Of a DNA stretch of 64,000 bases, positions 1-12,423 are shown in pieces. Origin of the DNA: Diplonema japonicum (taxonomy: Eukaryota > Euglenozoa > Diplonemea > Diplonemida > Diplonemidae); contig OZ025687.1 in NCBI GenBank assembly GCA_964019335.1, forward strand, positions 372,001 through 436,000. Direction: 5' to 3'. The position numbers and the translations under genes were made by a program. Position 1 is the stretch's first letter, and each line of letters begins with the position of its first letter. A model generated the notes under the pieces. It ran no database searches. It had not been told where the DNA came from and saw only the letters and a program-made list of their open reading frames with translations.

Positions 1-2061
1 AAAATAAAAGAATAGGGCAGGGATGGGGAGAGGACATATAAAAAAAAAAAAAAATAGGGGCATAAAAAAAATAGGATTTCCACCGCTCTGTTTTATTTTT
101 CTTCCCACCACCTTCTCTTTTAATTTTTTTTCTCTTTTTTTTTAAAATTTTTCGTTCTCTTTTTTTTTTTCTTTTTTTCCCCCAATTTTTTTTCTCTGTT
201 AGGGTTCACCAGTAAACATTTTTTCCCCCTCTTCCTAACCCACGTTTGAAGCAGTGGTGGTAATTATTTTTCCCCCCCTCGTTTTCTGGTTCAGTCTTCA
301 CATTTTTTTTTCTCCTTCTTTTTATAGTTAGAACAGAGCCCCTTAGGGGGTTTAAAGAAACAGCCTACTCAGGCGAATGTAGCCACAATCGTGACAACGA
401 AAAAAAAAAAAAAAAAAGAAAAAAAAAAAGGTGTTCTTCTTACTATTTTGACAACGTAGGGCTGATCATCCAATTTTTTCTATTTTCTTTCACTTTTTTT
501 TTTCCCTGGTACAATTAAAATAAAAAAGATTTTTTTAAAGCTTTTTTTTCTTTTTAATCCCAGATAAAAATCTGAGTTGGGCCAAGAAACAAACAAAAAA
601 AAAAAAGTTCCCCGTTTTTTTTTTTTTTTTTTTTTTCGTGCTTTCGATGGGTGAGCGATCTTGGAAGGAAAAAAAAAAAAAGAAAAAAAAAAGGGAAAGC
701 TACCAGAGATAACAATAAAAGGGGAGAGAAAAGTTTGAAAAAAAAAAAAGGTGCGCAAAAAGCTGCCCCTTTTCATTTTTCTTTTTTTTAAAGAAGAGAA
801 CTAGCATAAAAAAAAATAGGAAAAATAAAAAGAAAAAAGGGGGAGGAAGAAGAAGATAAAAAAAAGGAAAAATAAAAAGGGGGGCAGGAGCGGGATTTTC
901 TTCTCTTTTAATAATAAAATATTTGCAACTCCTTTGATAACTCCAGTCATTGCATCCTACTTACCGGTTTTTTTTTAAAAAAAAAGATCATTACTACTGC
1001 CCCTCTCTCAATTCAGTTTTCCGTTTTTCTTTTCTTTTTTTTTTTCTCTTTCTTCCAAACCATTGTAAAGTGTAAAAAGAAAAAAAAAAATCTACTCAGT
1101 AATACCGAGTGGCGGCGATCAAAAAGGTTTTGTTTGCACTTTTTTGTAAAGAAAAAAAAATTGTTTCAAACGAAAAGAGGGGGGAAAGGGCCGTGAAAAA
1201 AAAAAAGAACAGAAAAAGAAAAGCTAGAGAAGAAAAAAAAAAAAAAAAAAAAAAACAATAACTTTTGACATGTAGTCCTCCACGTTGGAGCCACACGGAA
1301 GGAAAAAAAAAAAATGTGGAATATAGTGCGAAACGGCACACTTTCATGTATTTTTCTTTTCTAACTTTTCTCCTTTTTTTCCCTTCTTTCTTTCTTTCTC
1401 AAATTCTCCCCTTCCTCAAATTCTTTCAAAATAAAATAAAATAAAATGCGATCCAAAGTAATCGAAGCCAACTTTCTTCATATGTTTTTTTTTTTTTTTT
1501 TTTGGCAAGTTTTTTTTTTCTTTTTCCACAACATTCTTTCGCTTCATTCTTTCAAGAAAAAAAAAAAAAAAAAAAAAAGGTAATAAGAAAGATGAAGTTC
1601 GTTCGTCAGGTAGAGGGGGGGAAAAATAGAGAAAAAAAAATCAAATACTGCAAAAAAGTGAAAAAATGTCGGACTGACAAAGACGGAGCGCCTCCTAGCG
1701 CAGGATTTCTCAAAATTTTCTTTTTTTTTTTTTTTTTTTTTCTTTCAAATTGTGAATACTGGTGACGTTCCAGCCCCAAACGGCCTTCGAGAAACATCTT
1801 GGGAAAAAAAAAAAAGAAAATAAAAAACTCTCCGCGTTTTATGTCAGTCCGGGAGTTTTCCCCTTTGACAGTAAATAAGAAAAGGGAGCGCTGGGGGAAG
1901 AGGTTTAAAAAAAAGAAAGAAAGAAAATAAAAACATGCTTCTTTTTTCTTGAACCCCCCTCCCTCCCCCTTTTTTTTCCACTTTTTTTCTCCTTTCACTT
2001 TTTTTCTCCTTCTTACTACAGTAAAACTGGCGAGGGATTAAAGAGGGAAGGGGAATTACGC

Positions 2062-2118
<57 letters not shown>

Positions 2119-3613
2119 ACTGCAGCAGCTAAGTCCACAAACTGCAGCTTGGGATCCTTTTTTCCTCAGGGAAACAGAGATAAGGGAGGGTGAACTATTT
2201 AAAGAAAAAAAAAACGAACTAAAATAAAAATAAAGGGGGAGGGGTGCGTGTGTGTGTGTGTGTGTTTTCCAGATTTTTCTTTTTCTTTTTCGTTTCTTTT
2301 TCTTTCTTACCAAAACCATTCTCCTTTTTTTCTTAATCTTATCACAGATTCTGAGCAGCAGCCAAAAAAGAAAAAAAAAAAAAGAAATACTGCAAATCCT
2401 TCTTAAATTTCTGCCCGAAACAAAAAATGTCCCAGATATTCTGGGAACTTATTAAAAAGCTTTTTGGAAAATTCTCCACTGGAAAAATAACGAAGAGGTT
2501 TACAGCATATTTTTCTTTTCTTTTTTTTTTTCTTTACATTCCTTTGGAGGGAGCAAATTCCACACCTTTTTTTTTTTTTTTTTTTTTTCCCTTTTTTTTT
2601 TTTTCAAAAAAAAAAAAGAAGAAAAATCGGATTTTTTTTTTAATTTCTCGGGGGAAAAAAAATTCTTTCATTTTCTTTTCTTTTCTTTTTTTCAGACCTG
2701 TGCGCGCAGCACTTCTTCTTTTTTTTGGGGGGGGTAGTTACAGAGGGGTTTTTTTCCCCCTCTCTCCCACCTCCCTCAAATAAAAAGCTCTTTTTCTCTT
2801 TTTTTTCCTCTGCTGCATGCTGACTTTGTTTTCTCTCTCTCTCTCTTCTCAGTTGCTAGTTTTGCAAATCCAACCACATTCAGTTTTTTTTCTTCTTTTT
2901 TTTTTTAAATGGTTTCAGGAGGGGGAGGGAGGGAGGGAGGAGAAAAAGAAAGAATGTAAGGCACCTTTTTTTTTCCCCCTCCTTCTTCTTTTTTTTTCCC
3001 CCACTTTTTTTCTTCTTCTTACATAGCTCAGGAGCGGGTGTACAATTCTTGCTTTTTTTTTTTCTCGTTTTTTTTTTTTTTTTTTTTTTTTTTTTCTTCT
3101 CTGCGTGCCACGTTCTTTCTACGCAATTTGTTTTAGAACCGGACTAGAGAAATGGAAGGAAAGGGTTATTTTTTTTTTTTTTCCACTATGATGGGGGAAA
3201 TGTGCTAGCAGCAAACCACCAAAACATAAAAACTAAAAGGTAGAGATTTTCGGTTCTGGTTTTGCTTTTTTCTTCTTCTTCTTCTTCTTTTTTTTTTTTT
3301 TTTTTTCAGACAAGTCCCAAAGGACAGTGTTTCAATAAGGTGGAGGGGAGTTAGTGTTTCTATCGCTAGTAAAAAAAAGGGGGGGGTTTTAAGAAGAGAA
3401 AAGGGAAAGGGATGAAGTAAAAGAAAAAAAAAGAAAAAGAAAAAAACTAATAGCTACTTTTTTATTTTCTTCTTCTTCTTTTCTTCTTCCATTTTTTTTT
3501 TTTTTTTAAGCGAGGAAACACTAGGGATTAATAAAAAAAATAAGGGGGAAAAAAAAATAAAAGGGAAAAAAATAAAACTTTTTTCTTTTCCAATCCAACC
3601 TCCCCATTCTTCT

Positions 3614-3647
<34 letters not shown>

Positions 3648-4029
3648 AACCTAGAGGCCCATGAAGGCGTTCAATGGTTTCAAAGGAAATATCTTATTTT
3701 GCATTTCCGACTTGGACATTTTTGGGGGGAAAAAAAGAATGAAAAGAAAGATGCTTACAACAAAATATGCTGTGGGGGGGAGGGGCGGGGGGCACTGGAA
3801 ATAGGACACTCAAAGGGTTCTATTTCATACAAAAAAAAGTAAAGTAAACAGTATAAAAAAACCCCACCAAAAAAAGAAGATCCAACACCCCCCCTCACTC
3901 TTTTACACCTGACCCGCGAATAGCAGATAAACATGTAGAGAAAAAAAAATGAAAGGGGAGAAAAAAAAAAAAACCTCAAAACCGTAACAGAGGGAAGAAA
4001 ACAATGGAATGGGGAGAGGAAATGTGGGA

Positions 4030-4066
<37 letters not shown>

Positions 4067-4124
4067 GATTTCAATAAAAAGTAGACGTGGAGCCAAAAAA
4101 TCGTTTTTTTTTACTTTGGGAAAG

Positions 4125-4158
<34 letters not shown>

Positions 4159-4169
4159 GCAGGAGAAAA
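1..4169. other. Homopolymer-rich non-genic stretch
   Basis: This stretch is long runs of A, T, G and C with short mixed islands. It includes a (GT)n run near 2245-2264 and T runs over 25 nt near 3070-3095 and 3620-3646. All open frames translate to Phe/Lys-rich low complexity and I see no conserved protein or RNA gene. It is the downstream flank of the minus-strand cluster. Confidence 0.7.
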
Positions 4170-6049
4170 CTACGGAAACGTTGGTGTCGATCGAGGGAAA
4201 TGGGCAGGCATCTGGTGCATAAGGGGCGGCTGTGCCTGTGCCTGTTGCTGCGGCTGCTGGTTCATAGAAGGAGGGGGTCTGTATTAAGGGTAAGTAATGT
4301 CTCTGTTTATTTTCTTTACACCCAACATACGTTCGGTGGAACTCAAGCATCAGAGGTGTGCTGCTCCCAGGCAACTGCACCTGATTCAGTGCGTTAATTG
4401 CTGTTGTTGCAGAAACCACAGAATCGAACTGCGCCATCCCGAAACCCTGTGTGTGTATTTTTTTTTCCCCCCCCCTTCCTCCCAATACCTTCGACTCTTG
4501 GGTCGTGCGGTCCTTCCACACAGTGCACCTCAGCAGCGGCCCATGGGGCTCCAACATCCCCTTGAGCTCAGCCTCCCCGTAATGCTTAGGAAGACCCTTA
4601 ATGAAAACGTTAGAAGAACTCTGACCAGGAGCCACGGTGTGCGTGTGCTTGGACTGACGAGGCTGAGCAAAATATTTTCATAAAAAATGGAAAAAAATAA
4701 TAATAAAATACCGGTTTGGTGTGAGGCTCCACGTGGATGGGCGTAACACCCCCCTGCAACATTACCCCATTAAGGCCGATAATGGCAGCGTTAGCAGAGC
4801 TGGGGCTAGTGAACTCGCAAAAACCGAACCCCTGGTTTTTTTTTTTTTTTTTTTTTTTTTGTCATCTTTATCCAAACATACCCTCGACTGGTTAGTTTGC
4901 GTGTCCTTCCACACAGTTGATCTGACTATCCTACCGTATTGCGAGAGGAGTGCATAGAGGTCCGCATCCGAGTAGCTCAAAGGCAAACACTTCAGGAAGA
5001 TGTTGCTGCACGAACCAGGGGCGCTGTTCATCACGGCTTCTTTAAAAGAATTTTTTTATTTCCCCCCCTTCCATACCCCTGTTTCTCGGGTGGTTGTACT
5101 CAACCTGCAGAGGGGTGCTGCTTCCCTCCAGTGTCGCTCCGTTCAAGGCGGTCAGCGCCGTCTGGGCCTGCTGCGTGTCGCCGAACTCAACAAGGCCGAA
5201 GCCCTTAGAGGCGCCAGTGGTGCGGTCCCTCCAGATGGTGGCACGCTTCACTTGACCGAAGCCTTTGACAAGGTGCTGCGGGTTTAGTTTTTTTCTCCCC
5301 CCCCTTCTCATACCTGGAGGTCACGGTCCTCAAACGACAACGGGAAGCCCTTCATGAAGATGTTCGGGATTGGGCCCTGTCGAAAGAAAAAAAAAAAACT
5401 TTCCCTCCGTTTTCCCTCCCCCTTTTTTATTTTTTACCGATTCCGCGCCAGGGTTGAAACCGCCGCCAATGCCCCCGTGGCCATTGCAGGGCTTGGGCGG
5501 GTTGACCTCAACATGCAGCGAGGTGGTGCTGTCAAGGGACTGGCCCTTGAGGGATTCAAGCGCGTGGCGGGCCTGCTCCGAGGAGCCGTACTCGCACATG
5601 CCGAAGCCCTTCGAGCGACCGAACTGATCCTTCCAGATGGTCAGCCTGTTGATCTCCCCGTACCGGGAGAGGACCTCTCGGAGCTGGTCTTCAGTCATGG
5701 AAAGCGGGAGCCCACGGACGTACAGGTTAGTGCATGGGGCACCGATGTCAGGGGTTCCGTCCCTCCTCTTCCTGCCGTGGTGGTACTCGATCTCCAGCCC
5801 AAGGCCGGTCCCGTTCAGCTCCCTCCCCTGCAGCTCCTTGATTGCGCTCATGGCACCCTCTGTCTGCTCGAACTCAGCCATGCCGAAGCCCTTGCTCTGC
5901 CTCGTGTCGTGGTCCTTCCACACAGTCAGCCTTTTCAACCTACCGTGCGGCTGCAGGAGCAGTTCCAGCTCGTTCTCAAGCATGTTAGGGGGCAAGTGTC
6001 GAAGGAACAAATTCGGCCCCGGCGTCTGCGATGCGTTTGCCGCCCTCAT
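4170..6049 (-). CDS. Five-RRM RNA-binding protein, 8 exons
   Basis: This predicted RNA-binding protein probably acts in mRNA processing, stability or translation. Splicing 6049-5438, 5376-5314, 5275-5077, 5039-4882, 4831-4712, 4662-4489, 4446-4331 and 4278-4170 gives exactly 517 codons (516 aa) ending in TAG. All seven introns are GT-AG, 37-61 nt long, with donors GTA(A/T). Five RRMs follow one another. Each has an RNP2-like strand (NLFLRHLP, NLYVRGLP, NIFMKGFP, NIFLKCLP, NVFIKGLP) and an RNP1-like KGFGMAEF-type strand. Introns 4 and 6 fall just before RNP1, which confirms the joins. The C-terminal exon encodes a short Gln/Pro-rich tail. The ATG follows an A-rich leader, 144 nt after the stop of the upstream EF-hand gene. 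The repeats resemble CELF/Bruno or PABP-type proteins only generally, and I cannot name an orthologue. Confidence 0.88.
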
Positions 6050-6075
6050 TTTCTTTTTTTTCGTTTATTCTCTTC

Positions 6076-6110
6076 CTGAATTCTGGGAGGATTTGGTCTT
6101 CTTTTTTTTC
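6076..6110 (-). promoter_or_regulatory. Putative spliced-leader acceptor for the five-RRM gene
   Basis: On the minus strand a C/T-rich tract lies between the two stop/start codons and is followed by an AATTCAG acceptor (AG at 6077-6076). A 26-nt A-rich leader then runs to the ATG. The assignment is inferred from the polycistronic layout. No leader sequence is present in the DNA here. Confidence 0.4.
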
Positions 6111-6193
6111 GCGAAAGAAGCGGGGGGGGGGGAAGAAAAAAAAAGATGTATTTACATCGGCATCGCTTTAAGGGGAGGTGGAGGAGGGATTAC

Positions 6194-7228
6194 TCATTCC
6201 AGTCTAAACGAATGCATGTTCGCAGCATTGCCTTTTCTAACAAATGCGTGTTCCTCGTCTTTATAAGGGACCTTTGGGAGCTTTGCTGCCTTCGGTGGTA
6301 CAACTGATTTTTCTTCGACTTTTGAAAAGCTTTCCCCGAAGCAGTCCTGCGCCCCGGGTACGTGTCCTGTGTAGCCCACCACGCGTTTTGCAGCAGGGGG
6401 GTGGGAGGGGATATGCGCAGGGCCTTCCAACGAAGTAAGTGTGTAACCCCCTCCACGGGTCTGCGAGAATGACTGTTTAGCTTGTGCGGCCGGGGGGGAA
6501 GAAGAGTATCCCTCGTCCTCACAGTGCAGGTCATCGAGCATCCAGGTGTTGTAAAGAAGGTGGAGGAAATATTCCTCATTATCGATTCCCCGTGAGGCCG
6601 CCGTGTAGTATGCAAGGAATTCTTCATGAGTTACAATATCATCTCCGTTCTGATCAAAGTCATTACGGAAGAGCTCCTTGGCAACAGCTTCGTCCCAGAC
6701 GCCCGAGGTCACCTTAGGGTGCCCCTTCGCATTGTAACGCCTTGTCAAGTACGCAGTGTTTATGTACCCCTTGCCTTCCTTGTCAAGAGTGCGGTATGCT
6801 GCATTGACGGCTTCTCTCCTTTGAGGGGGGAGCGCCGTGACAGCCTCGAGGAAGGATGCGACATCCATTTTGTTGTTATCATTCTCGTCAAAGGCTTCTA
6901 TGAGGTATCGGGTTTCCTCTGGTTTTAAGATTATACCGAGGTTCTGATGGGGTGGGTTTTTTTTTTTTTTTTTTTTTTTTTTTCCCGTCAAAATACTTCG
7001 AGTGTTTTGGTCACTTCGTTGCTGCACAGTGCCATGCCGCCTTCTCCTGCCTTTAGTTTAAACCTCTTTGTCAGTTCTGAGGGATGGGAGGGGGGGTTTT
7101 TTTTTTGAAAAAAAAAAGAAAAAGTATAAAGTACCTCGTAGTCCATTTGGGCCGCTTCTCGAGCTCAGACGGTGCAGTTTGTCCATCACCTGCTCTGCAT
7201 ATCGCTTTTTAGTTGTCGTCGGGGGCAT
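6194..7228 (-). CDS. Calcyphosin-like EF-hand protein, 3 exons
   Basis: This is a predicted Ca2+ sensor of the calcyphosin/CAPSL type. Exons 7228-7135, 7076-6997 and 6943-6194 give 308 codons (307 aa). EF-hand loops are visible as DENDNNKMDVASF, DKEGKGYINTAYL and DQNGDDIVTHEEF. The stretch YNAKGHPKV between the last two and the following YYTAASRGID are typical of calcyphosins. The last ~110 residues are a low-complexity tail (Ser/Pro/Ala) with no recognised domain, longer than the usual family length of about 190-210 aa. Intron 2 (6996-6944) carries a 27-A run before CCCATCAG. The start ATG sits directly after an A-rich leader. Calcyphosin relatives are common in flagellated protists, so a ciliary role is possible but unproven. 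Confidence 0.85.
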
Positions 7229-7925
7229 TTTCTTTTTTTTTTTAAAGTGTATTGTTGTTTTCCCTACCCCTTTGGTTGTGTTGTTATTATTTCTTTTCTT
7301 TTTTTTTTTTCTTCTTTTTTTTTTTTGAAAGGATTGTGAAAAAAAATTGGGGAATGAGATTTGTGGCTGGGGCGTGCAGTGAGGTGAGGGGGCTTCTCCC
7401 CCTTTTCCCCCCCTCTTTCCAATGACTTTCTTTTTTTCTTTCTTTCTTGACTCGATCCCATTCGTAAAAGGCCAAAGCAAGAGAGGGTATTTATATTTTT
7501 TTTTTCCAAAAATAAAAATCATCCCAAGGCAAGGAAAATATTGTCCTCCCTTAGTGTAACGAATCTTTTTTTTTTTTAAATATGGTGTCCTCTTCTTCTT
7601 TGTTCTTTAAAAAGTGTGATAGAATCCTGGGGGGGGGGGGGGGGGGGGGACTCAGCGCTAGGGGGTGTAAGATTGGAGGGCACGTTTTTAAGACGTTTTT
7701 TTTTTTCCTTTTTGTTTTTTCTTCTTCTTTTGTTCAATTTAATTGAATTAATGCTGAAAGAACCACGAGGAGGCGGGAAGAAGAAGAAGAAAAAAAAAAA
7801 AAAACCAACACTACAAAATTCCAAACATAATAAAACGGAGCACTATTTTCCACCTATTACAACCTTTTCTTTTTTTCTTCCTTTCCTTCCCTACCTTCTT
7901 TTACAGTATCCTATAAAAAAAAAAA

Positions 7926-8896
7926 TCACTGGCCGGCCTCCTTGGCATCCTTGGCCTGACCCCTCTTGCGAAGACCCTGCATTTTTTTTTTTTTTTTTTT
8001 TTTTTCTTCCACCATACCAAATGCATCTTCATAATCTGCCCGTTGGCAATGGAAGTGGGAATGCACTGCGCAATATAAGTCATAAGTGCATGTGCCCAGT
8101 AAGGGGAAGTGACAGCCTCGTAACCAATGGCATTGCAAGCACTGCGCGCGTACGTCTCAGGTGTCGGTGTGGTGATGGATGACTTGCGGATCTTAGCAAG
8201 CTTGGTTGTGACGAACAACGGTGTTTGCGCCTGGAAGTGAACCCCCTTACCTGCGTACTCGGCGTTCAAGGACGCCGTCATAAGGGTAATTCCGCCCTTG
8301 GCACCGCAGTACCCAGCAAGAAGCGGATTCACAATCTCACCGGCGAAGGAAGAAATGTTGACGATGGCACCCCTCTTCCTGTCGAGCATGCCGGGCAGAG
8401 CAAGGCGGGTCATGACATTTGTCGAAGTTACGTTGAGGGAAACAAGAGATTCTGCGTTAGCATCGTCTAGCTCGTGGTAGAACTTCGGGTAGGGGTACGA
8501 AACACCTACATTGTTGACAAGTACGCCAAGCTCAATGGAGTTAATGGTCTTCTGAAGCTTTTCTTTAACATCATCAGTGAGGTTGCCCATGTCGGCTGCC
8601 ACTATGGTTACCTCAACTTTCGGGTATTTCTCGAGAATGGCTGTCTTGACATCTGAGAGCTTGCTCTCTGTCCTTGAGACAAGGACGATGCTCATACCAC
8701 GCTTGGCGAGCTCGAAGGCGTAGGCCTTCCCGATCCCGTCGGTCGCGCCTGTGACCAGGGCCCACTTGCCGTACCTCTTCAGGTCTTTCCCGGGTCTCAG
8801 GAACTTCGCATACACCCCGGTCAGAACATCCTTCAACAACCTCGAAACACAGCATACACCAGCCACCCATACTATGAGCGAAATGAGATCGAAATC

Positions 8897-8902
<6 letters not shown>
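7926..8902 (-). CDS. Very-long-chain 3-oxoacyl-CoA reductase / 17beta-HSD12-like SDR
   Basis: NADPH-dependent short-chain dehydrogenase of the KAR/HSD17B12 type, which reduces 3-ketoacyl-CoA in the ER fatty-acid elongation cycle. Exons 8902-8018 and 7976-7926 give 311 aa, close to the family's ~310. An N-terminal hydrophobic segment (about residues 5-25) fits ER anchoring. The cofactor motif TGATDGIGK is near residue 50, NNVGVSY near 130, the catalytic Ser in NISSFAG and YCGAK (Tyr/Lys) near 197. The family stretch ATKLAKIRK appears as TTKLAKIRK. The single 41-nt intron contains 24 A and ends TGCAG. Without splicing the protein would read into polylysine. The C-terminal exon is Lys-rich, a possible ER-retention tail. 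Substrate specificity cannot be read from sequence. Confidence 0.9.
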
Positions 8903-8932
<30 letters not shown>

Positions 8933-9263
8933 TGATGTCGGCTTTTTTTTTTTTTTCTTTTTTTGGGGCTTGAAAAAAAAAAAAGAGTTGGGAAAGGTTG
9001 TGGAGGGGAGGGGAGAAAAAAAAAGTTTTTTTTTTTACACTTTTGTTTTTTTTGGGGGGGGGGGATGAGAATCGGGAGCGTGGGAGGTGGGGAGAACATG
9101 CTGTGGAATAGAGTCAAGAGGATTGGGGATAAAAGGGGGATATAAAAAAAAAAAAAGATGGGGTCACGCAAGCTTGCGTGTACGAAACTAGGAAATTTAA
9201 AAAAAAGGCGATGTTTAAGGGCAAATCCCACTCGAGGACCACCCTTAGGGGGGGGGTGGGGGT

Positions 9264-9498
9264 CTATCTCTTGATGCTTCCTTTTTGGAGCCTCGCTTTC
9301 GTTCCGATGGCGGATACCAGTGTCTTTCGCAGACGGTTGATGCGGTCCTTCTTCAGGTTGGTCTTCAGCTCTCTTAGCCTGTCCTGGGTTTCTCGTGAGG
9401 CGAAGATCGGTCTCCTTGCAAAGCCTATCGCCGTCTTCCCTCCTATTGCCATGAGGGACTTCACTCTCGTTTTGTTCTTCGCCGGGAAAGGCCTTTTC
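9264..9498 (-). CDS. 3' exon of a small basic protein, family unknown
   Basis: An open frame ends TAG at 9264 and encodes a very basic, Arg/Lys-rich segment with MAIGGKTAIGFARRP and a helical RLRELKTNLKKDRINRLRKT. It looks like a ribosomal or nucleic-acid-binding protein, but I recognise no family. The 5' end is unresolved. The coding could start at the in-exon ATG (9449) after a trans-splice acceptor in the T-rich tract at 9500-9530. Alternatively, a four-exon model from ATG 9828 (AAG donor before GTAGGT at about 9812, then two tiny exons) gives about 100 aa in frame. Strand and position agree with the minus cluster. Confidence 0.45.
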
Positions 9499-10111
9499 CT
9501 TCCTTGTTAAAAAATAAAAAAAAAATAAATAAAGAAGAGTAGTAACGCAACCTCATATCTATTAAGGCCGTCAGGCTAAGTCTGGTTAAAGAGACATAGT
9601 CATCACCTAACGAACTATCAACACATTGTGATTTTTTTTTTTTTTTTTTTTTTGGTAAGATAACAATTTCTTCTGAGGCGTTCTTTATGGAGGCAGGGGG
9701 TGAAAACCTTAACATTATCAGGTCCATCGTTTGGTCCTCCTTGCCTACTTTCTTGGGCAAAGGTGCACAGTTCCCTCTCACTTGAGGGAGAGTGCCGCCA
9801 CTGAGACCTACCTTAGTCCAGCTGCCATAAAAAAAAAAAAGGGAAGGGGTGGGACATAGACAAGGAAAAAAAAAATACAATTACAAAAACTAAAACTAAG
9901 AAAAAAAAAAAAAAAAAACTAAGAAAAAAAAAAAGAGTTCAGGAACCGTTTGACTTTTATTTTATATTCTGCATCTCGAGTGAAAGGGAGAGCAAACGAA
10001 AGTGTACTTTGGCACCCAATTTAAAAAAAAAGGGAGGAGAGTGGACATAATAAAGAAAACAAAAATTTGGCTTTCTTTCTTTTCTTTCCCCCCCCCCTTT
10101 TTTTAAAATTC

Positions 10112-11183
10112 TTAATTTGTATTATTAAACTCCTTCTCTTCTTTATTCTCCTCAGAATCTTTCTTCCCTTCTTCTTCTTTTTCAGAATCCTCCTTTTCTT
10201 TCTTCTCAAAATCTTCCCTTCCTTCTTCTTGTTTCTCGGAGTCCTCTTTCTTTTCTTTTTTCTCCTCAAAATCCCCCGTTCCTTCTTTTTCATTCTCAAA
10301 ACTCTCCTTCTCTTCTTCTTCCTTCTCAAATTCTTCCTTCTCTTCTTCATTCTTCACAAGACCGATTTTCTTTTCTTCCTTCTCCTCAAAACACTCCTTC
10401 TCTTCGGCTTTCTCTTCTTCTTTCTCCTCAAATTCTTCCTTCTCTTCTTCTATCTTCACAGGACCGATTTTTTTTTCTTCCTTCTCCTCAAAACGCTTCC
10501 TCTCTTCGGCTTTCTCTTTTTCTTTCTTCTCCACACCGACTTTCTCTTCCTTCTTTTCAATATCATCCTTCGCTTCTTCATTCTTCACAAAATTCTCCCT
10601 CTTTTCCCTTCTCCTCCCAAAATTCATCCTCTCTTCCTTTATCCTCTTAAAATCCTCCTTCCCTTCCCTTCTCCTTTTACCATCATCTTTCCATTCTTTT
10701 TTCTCGCCTAACAGTGATTTTGGTTTCTGTTCCTCAGGTTCATCATAAGACAGCATGTCTCTCCCGCCTGTTCGTATTTTTCCCCCCCACGTCGAAACCC
10801 ATACCGTGGCCGTTTGGTAGTTCCCAGTCCCTTGGCCATGGGCATTCCGTATCCATCCAGGGACATGAGCTTACAGATCTCAAGTGCGACACTACACCAG
10901 TGAAGTATGGCCGGGCCTGAATTGTATATAACAGAAGAAAAAAAAAAGAGAGAAAAAAAAGAAGAACAATCTCTTCTTACACACCTCTTGGTTGTACGCT
11001 GTGCAGGACCTTTGTATCTCTTGAAACTCGTACGGAACAGGAAGGCCCCCGATCTGATCGAGCACCTTGACCTTGGTCTTCCCCATCATAATGTTCCAAG
11101 ACAGTTCTACACGGTTATCTAAAGCGAATGGACTGCGCACAGCGAGAAGCTCCGTCATGAGAACACCAAAGGAATACACGTCA

Positions 11184-11222
<39 letters not shown>

Positions 11223-12423
11223 TTCTTTTTTACCCCGACCCACAGACCTTTTCTGAGTAAGGTGTCTCATGCCAGATTTCCGGCGCGATAAAGGCAAATG
11301 TGCCCTGAATTCGAGTGTTTTCTTTCTTGATGTTTTTCGACTTGCTGTTCCTCCCGGGCGACCACACTTTCCCCATCGATTCCGCACGAAGCCCGGCAAG
11401 AAGATCCTTCCTTATCCTAGATAACCCGAAATCGGCAATCTTCATAGTATCACCAGTAACAAAGATATTGGTCGCCTTAAGGTCACGGTGGAAAATTCTT
11501 TTATGGTGGAGAAAGGCCATGCCCTTGGCGACTTGCGAAAGCCATTCGACCTTCCGTCCCCAGGTGACACGGGTGTTGGCTTCTTTCTCCGTTTGTAGAA
11601 GTTTCATCAAGGTTCCCTTTTCACACAATTCTGTAGCGATTGCAAGCTTGTTCCTGTAGAACACAGCACCAAGCAACATCAGAATATTCGGATGCCTTAG
11701 CTTCGTCATGATCGACACCTCTCGTTTCCATTCTTGAACCTCGTGAGATTTCCATGATCTGTTGGCATGGTGCACTTTAACCGCTACTTCTGTTGCTTGG
11801 TAGTCACCAATGTACACTGTGCCAAACCCACCGGTTCCTAGAACGTGGCTGGTGTCGATCTTCAAATCTTCTGGTTCAATACCGAAATTTTCTATTATAC
11901 TCTTGCTGAAGCCTCCTAGGAGGTTTGATGTTCTGCCTTGCGGAGCATGTGTGCTTGGTGATCTAGGAGGGGAGGCTTGATAGGTGCTTTGTCTACTTAT
12001 TCTGTTCGATGCGACGAACGGTGATGGTGAGCGTAGAATTGGCGATCTCGCTCGTGGTACTGGGGACACACCACGGTTCGACTTCTGGTGGGAAACAGAT
12101 CTTCTGAATGAGTTTGCTAGGGCGGGGCTTGATGTGCGGACAGCCGGGGACCTGCTTCTGGTTACTAGAGTGTTTTGTCTTCGCATTGCTTGTCTTTTTT
12201 CGGTTTCTTTCTTTCTCTGGTCGTGGAGAGCAGACAGAGCTGGCGGCGGGGGTACACCGTTGAGGTCATCTTTCCCCCGCCGGCTTGAAACGCTTGTTCC
12301 AGTAGCTGTTCGAAAAAATGACCTGTCTCTTTGCTTGCTTGACTGAGAATCAGCTGGAGTACCAGGGGTGAACGCTTTCTTTTCCCTTGCAGATCCAGCC
12401 AGCCTTGAACTTTTTACTGGCAT
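10112..12423 (-). CDS. TKL-like protein kinase with Lys/Glu-rich C-terminal tail
   Basis: This is a predicted cytosolic Ser/Thr (or dual-specificity) kinase. Exons 12423-11248, 11185-10985, 10916-10805 and 10767-10112 give 715 codons (714 aa). Residues ~1-185 are Ser/Arg/Pro-rich and disordered. The kinase domain follows with a GTGGFGTVYIG loop (~195), VAVKVHH, HRDLKATN (~311), DFGLSR and an APE-type FIAPEIW. It continues across intron 1 at DVYSFGV and across intron 2 at ARPYFTGVV (subdomain XI). Intron 1 (11247-11186) carries 31 A. The last intron (10804-10768) is 37 nt, GTATGG...AACAG, and puts the long Lys/Glu tail in frame. If it is retained, translation stops at TGA 10745-10743 after ARPYFTGVV plus 50 residues. 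Both forms are plausible. The tail is low complexity with imperfect EEKEEF repeats. Confidence 0.82.

Noticed and set aside
1-4100. Many Phe/Lys-rich open frames
   Set aside because: They are translations of T and A runs with no conserved motif and often occur on both strands at once.
10067-10711. A 214-aa Phe/Leu-rich frame on the plus strand
   Set aside because: It is the antisense of the purine-rich kinase tail, where pyrimidine-only codons give no stops.
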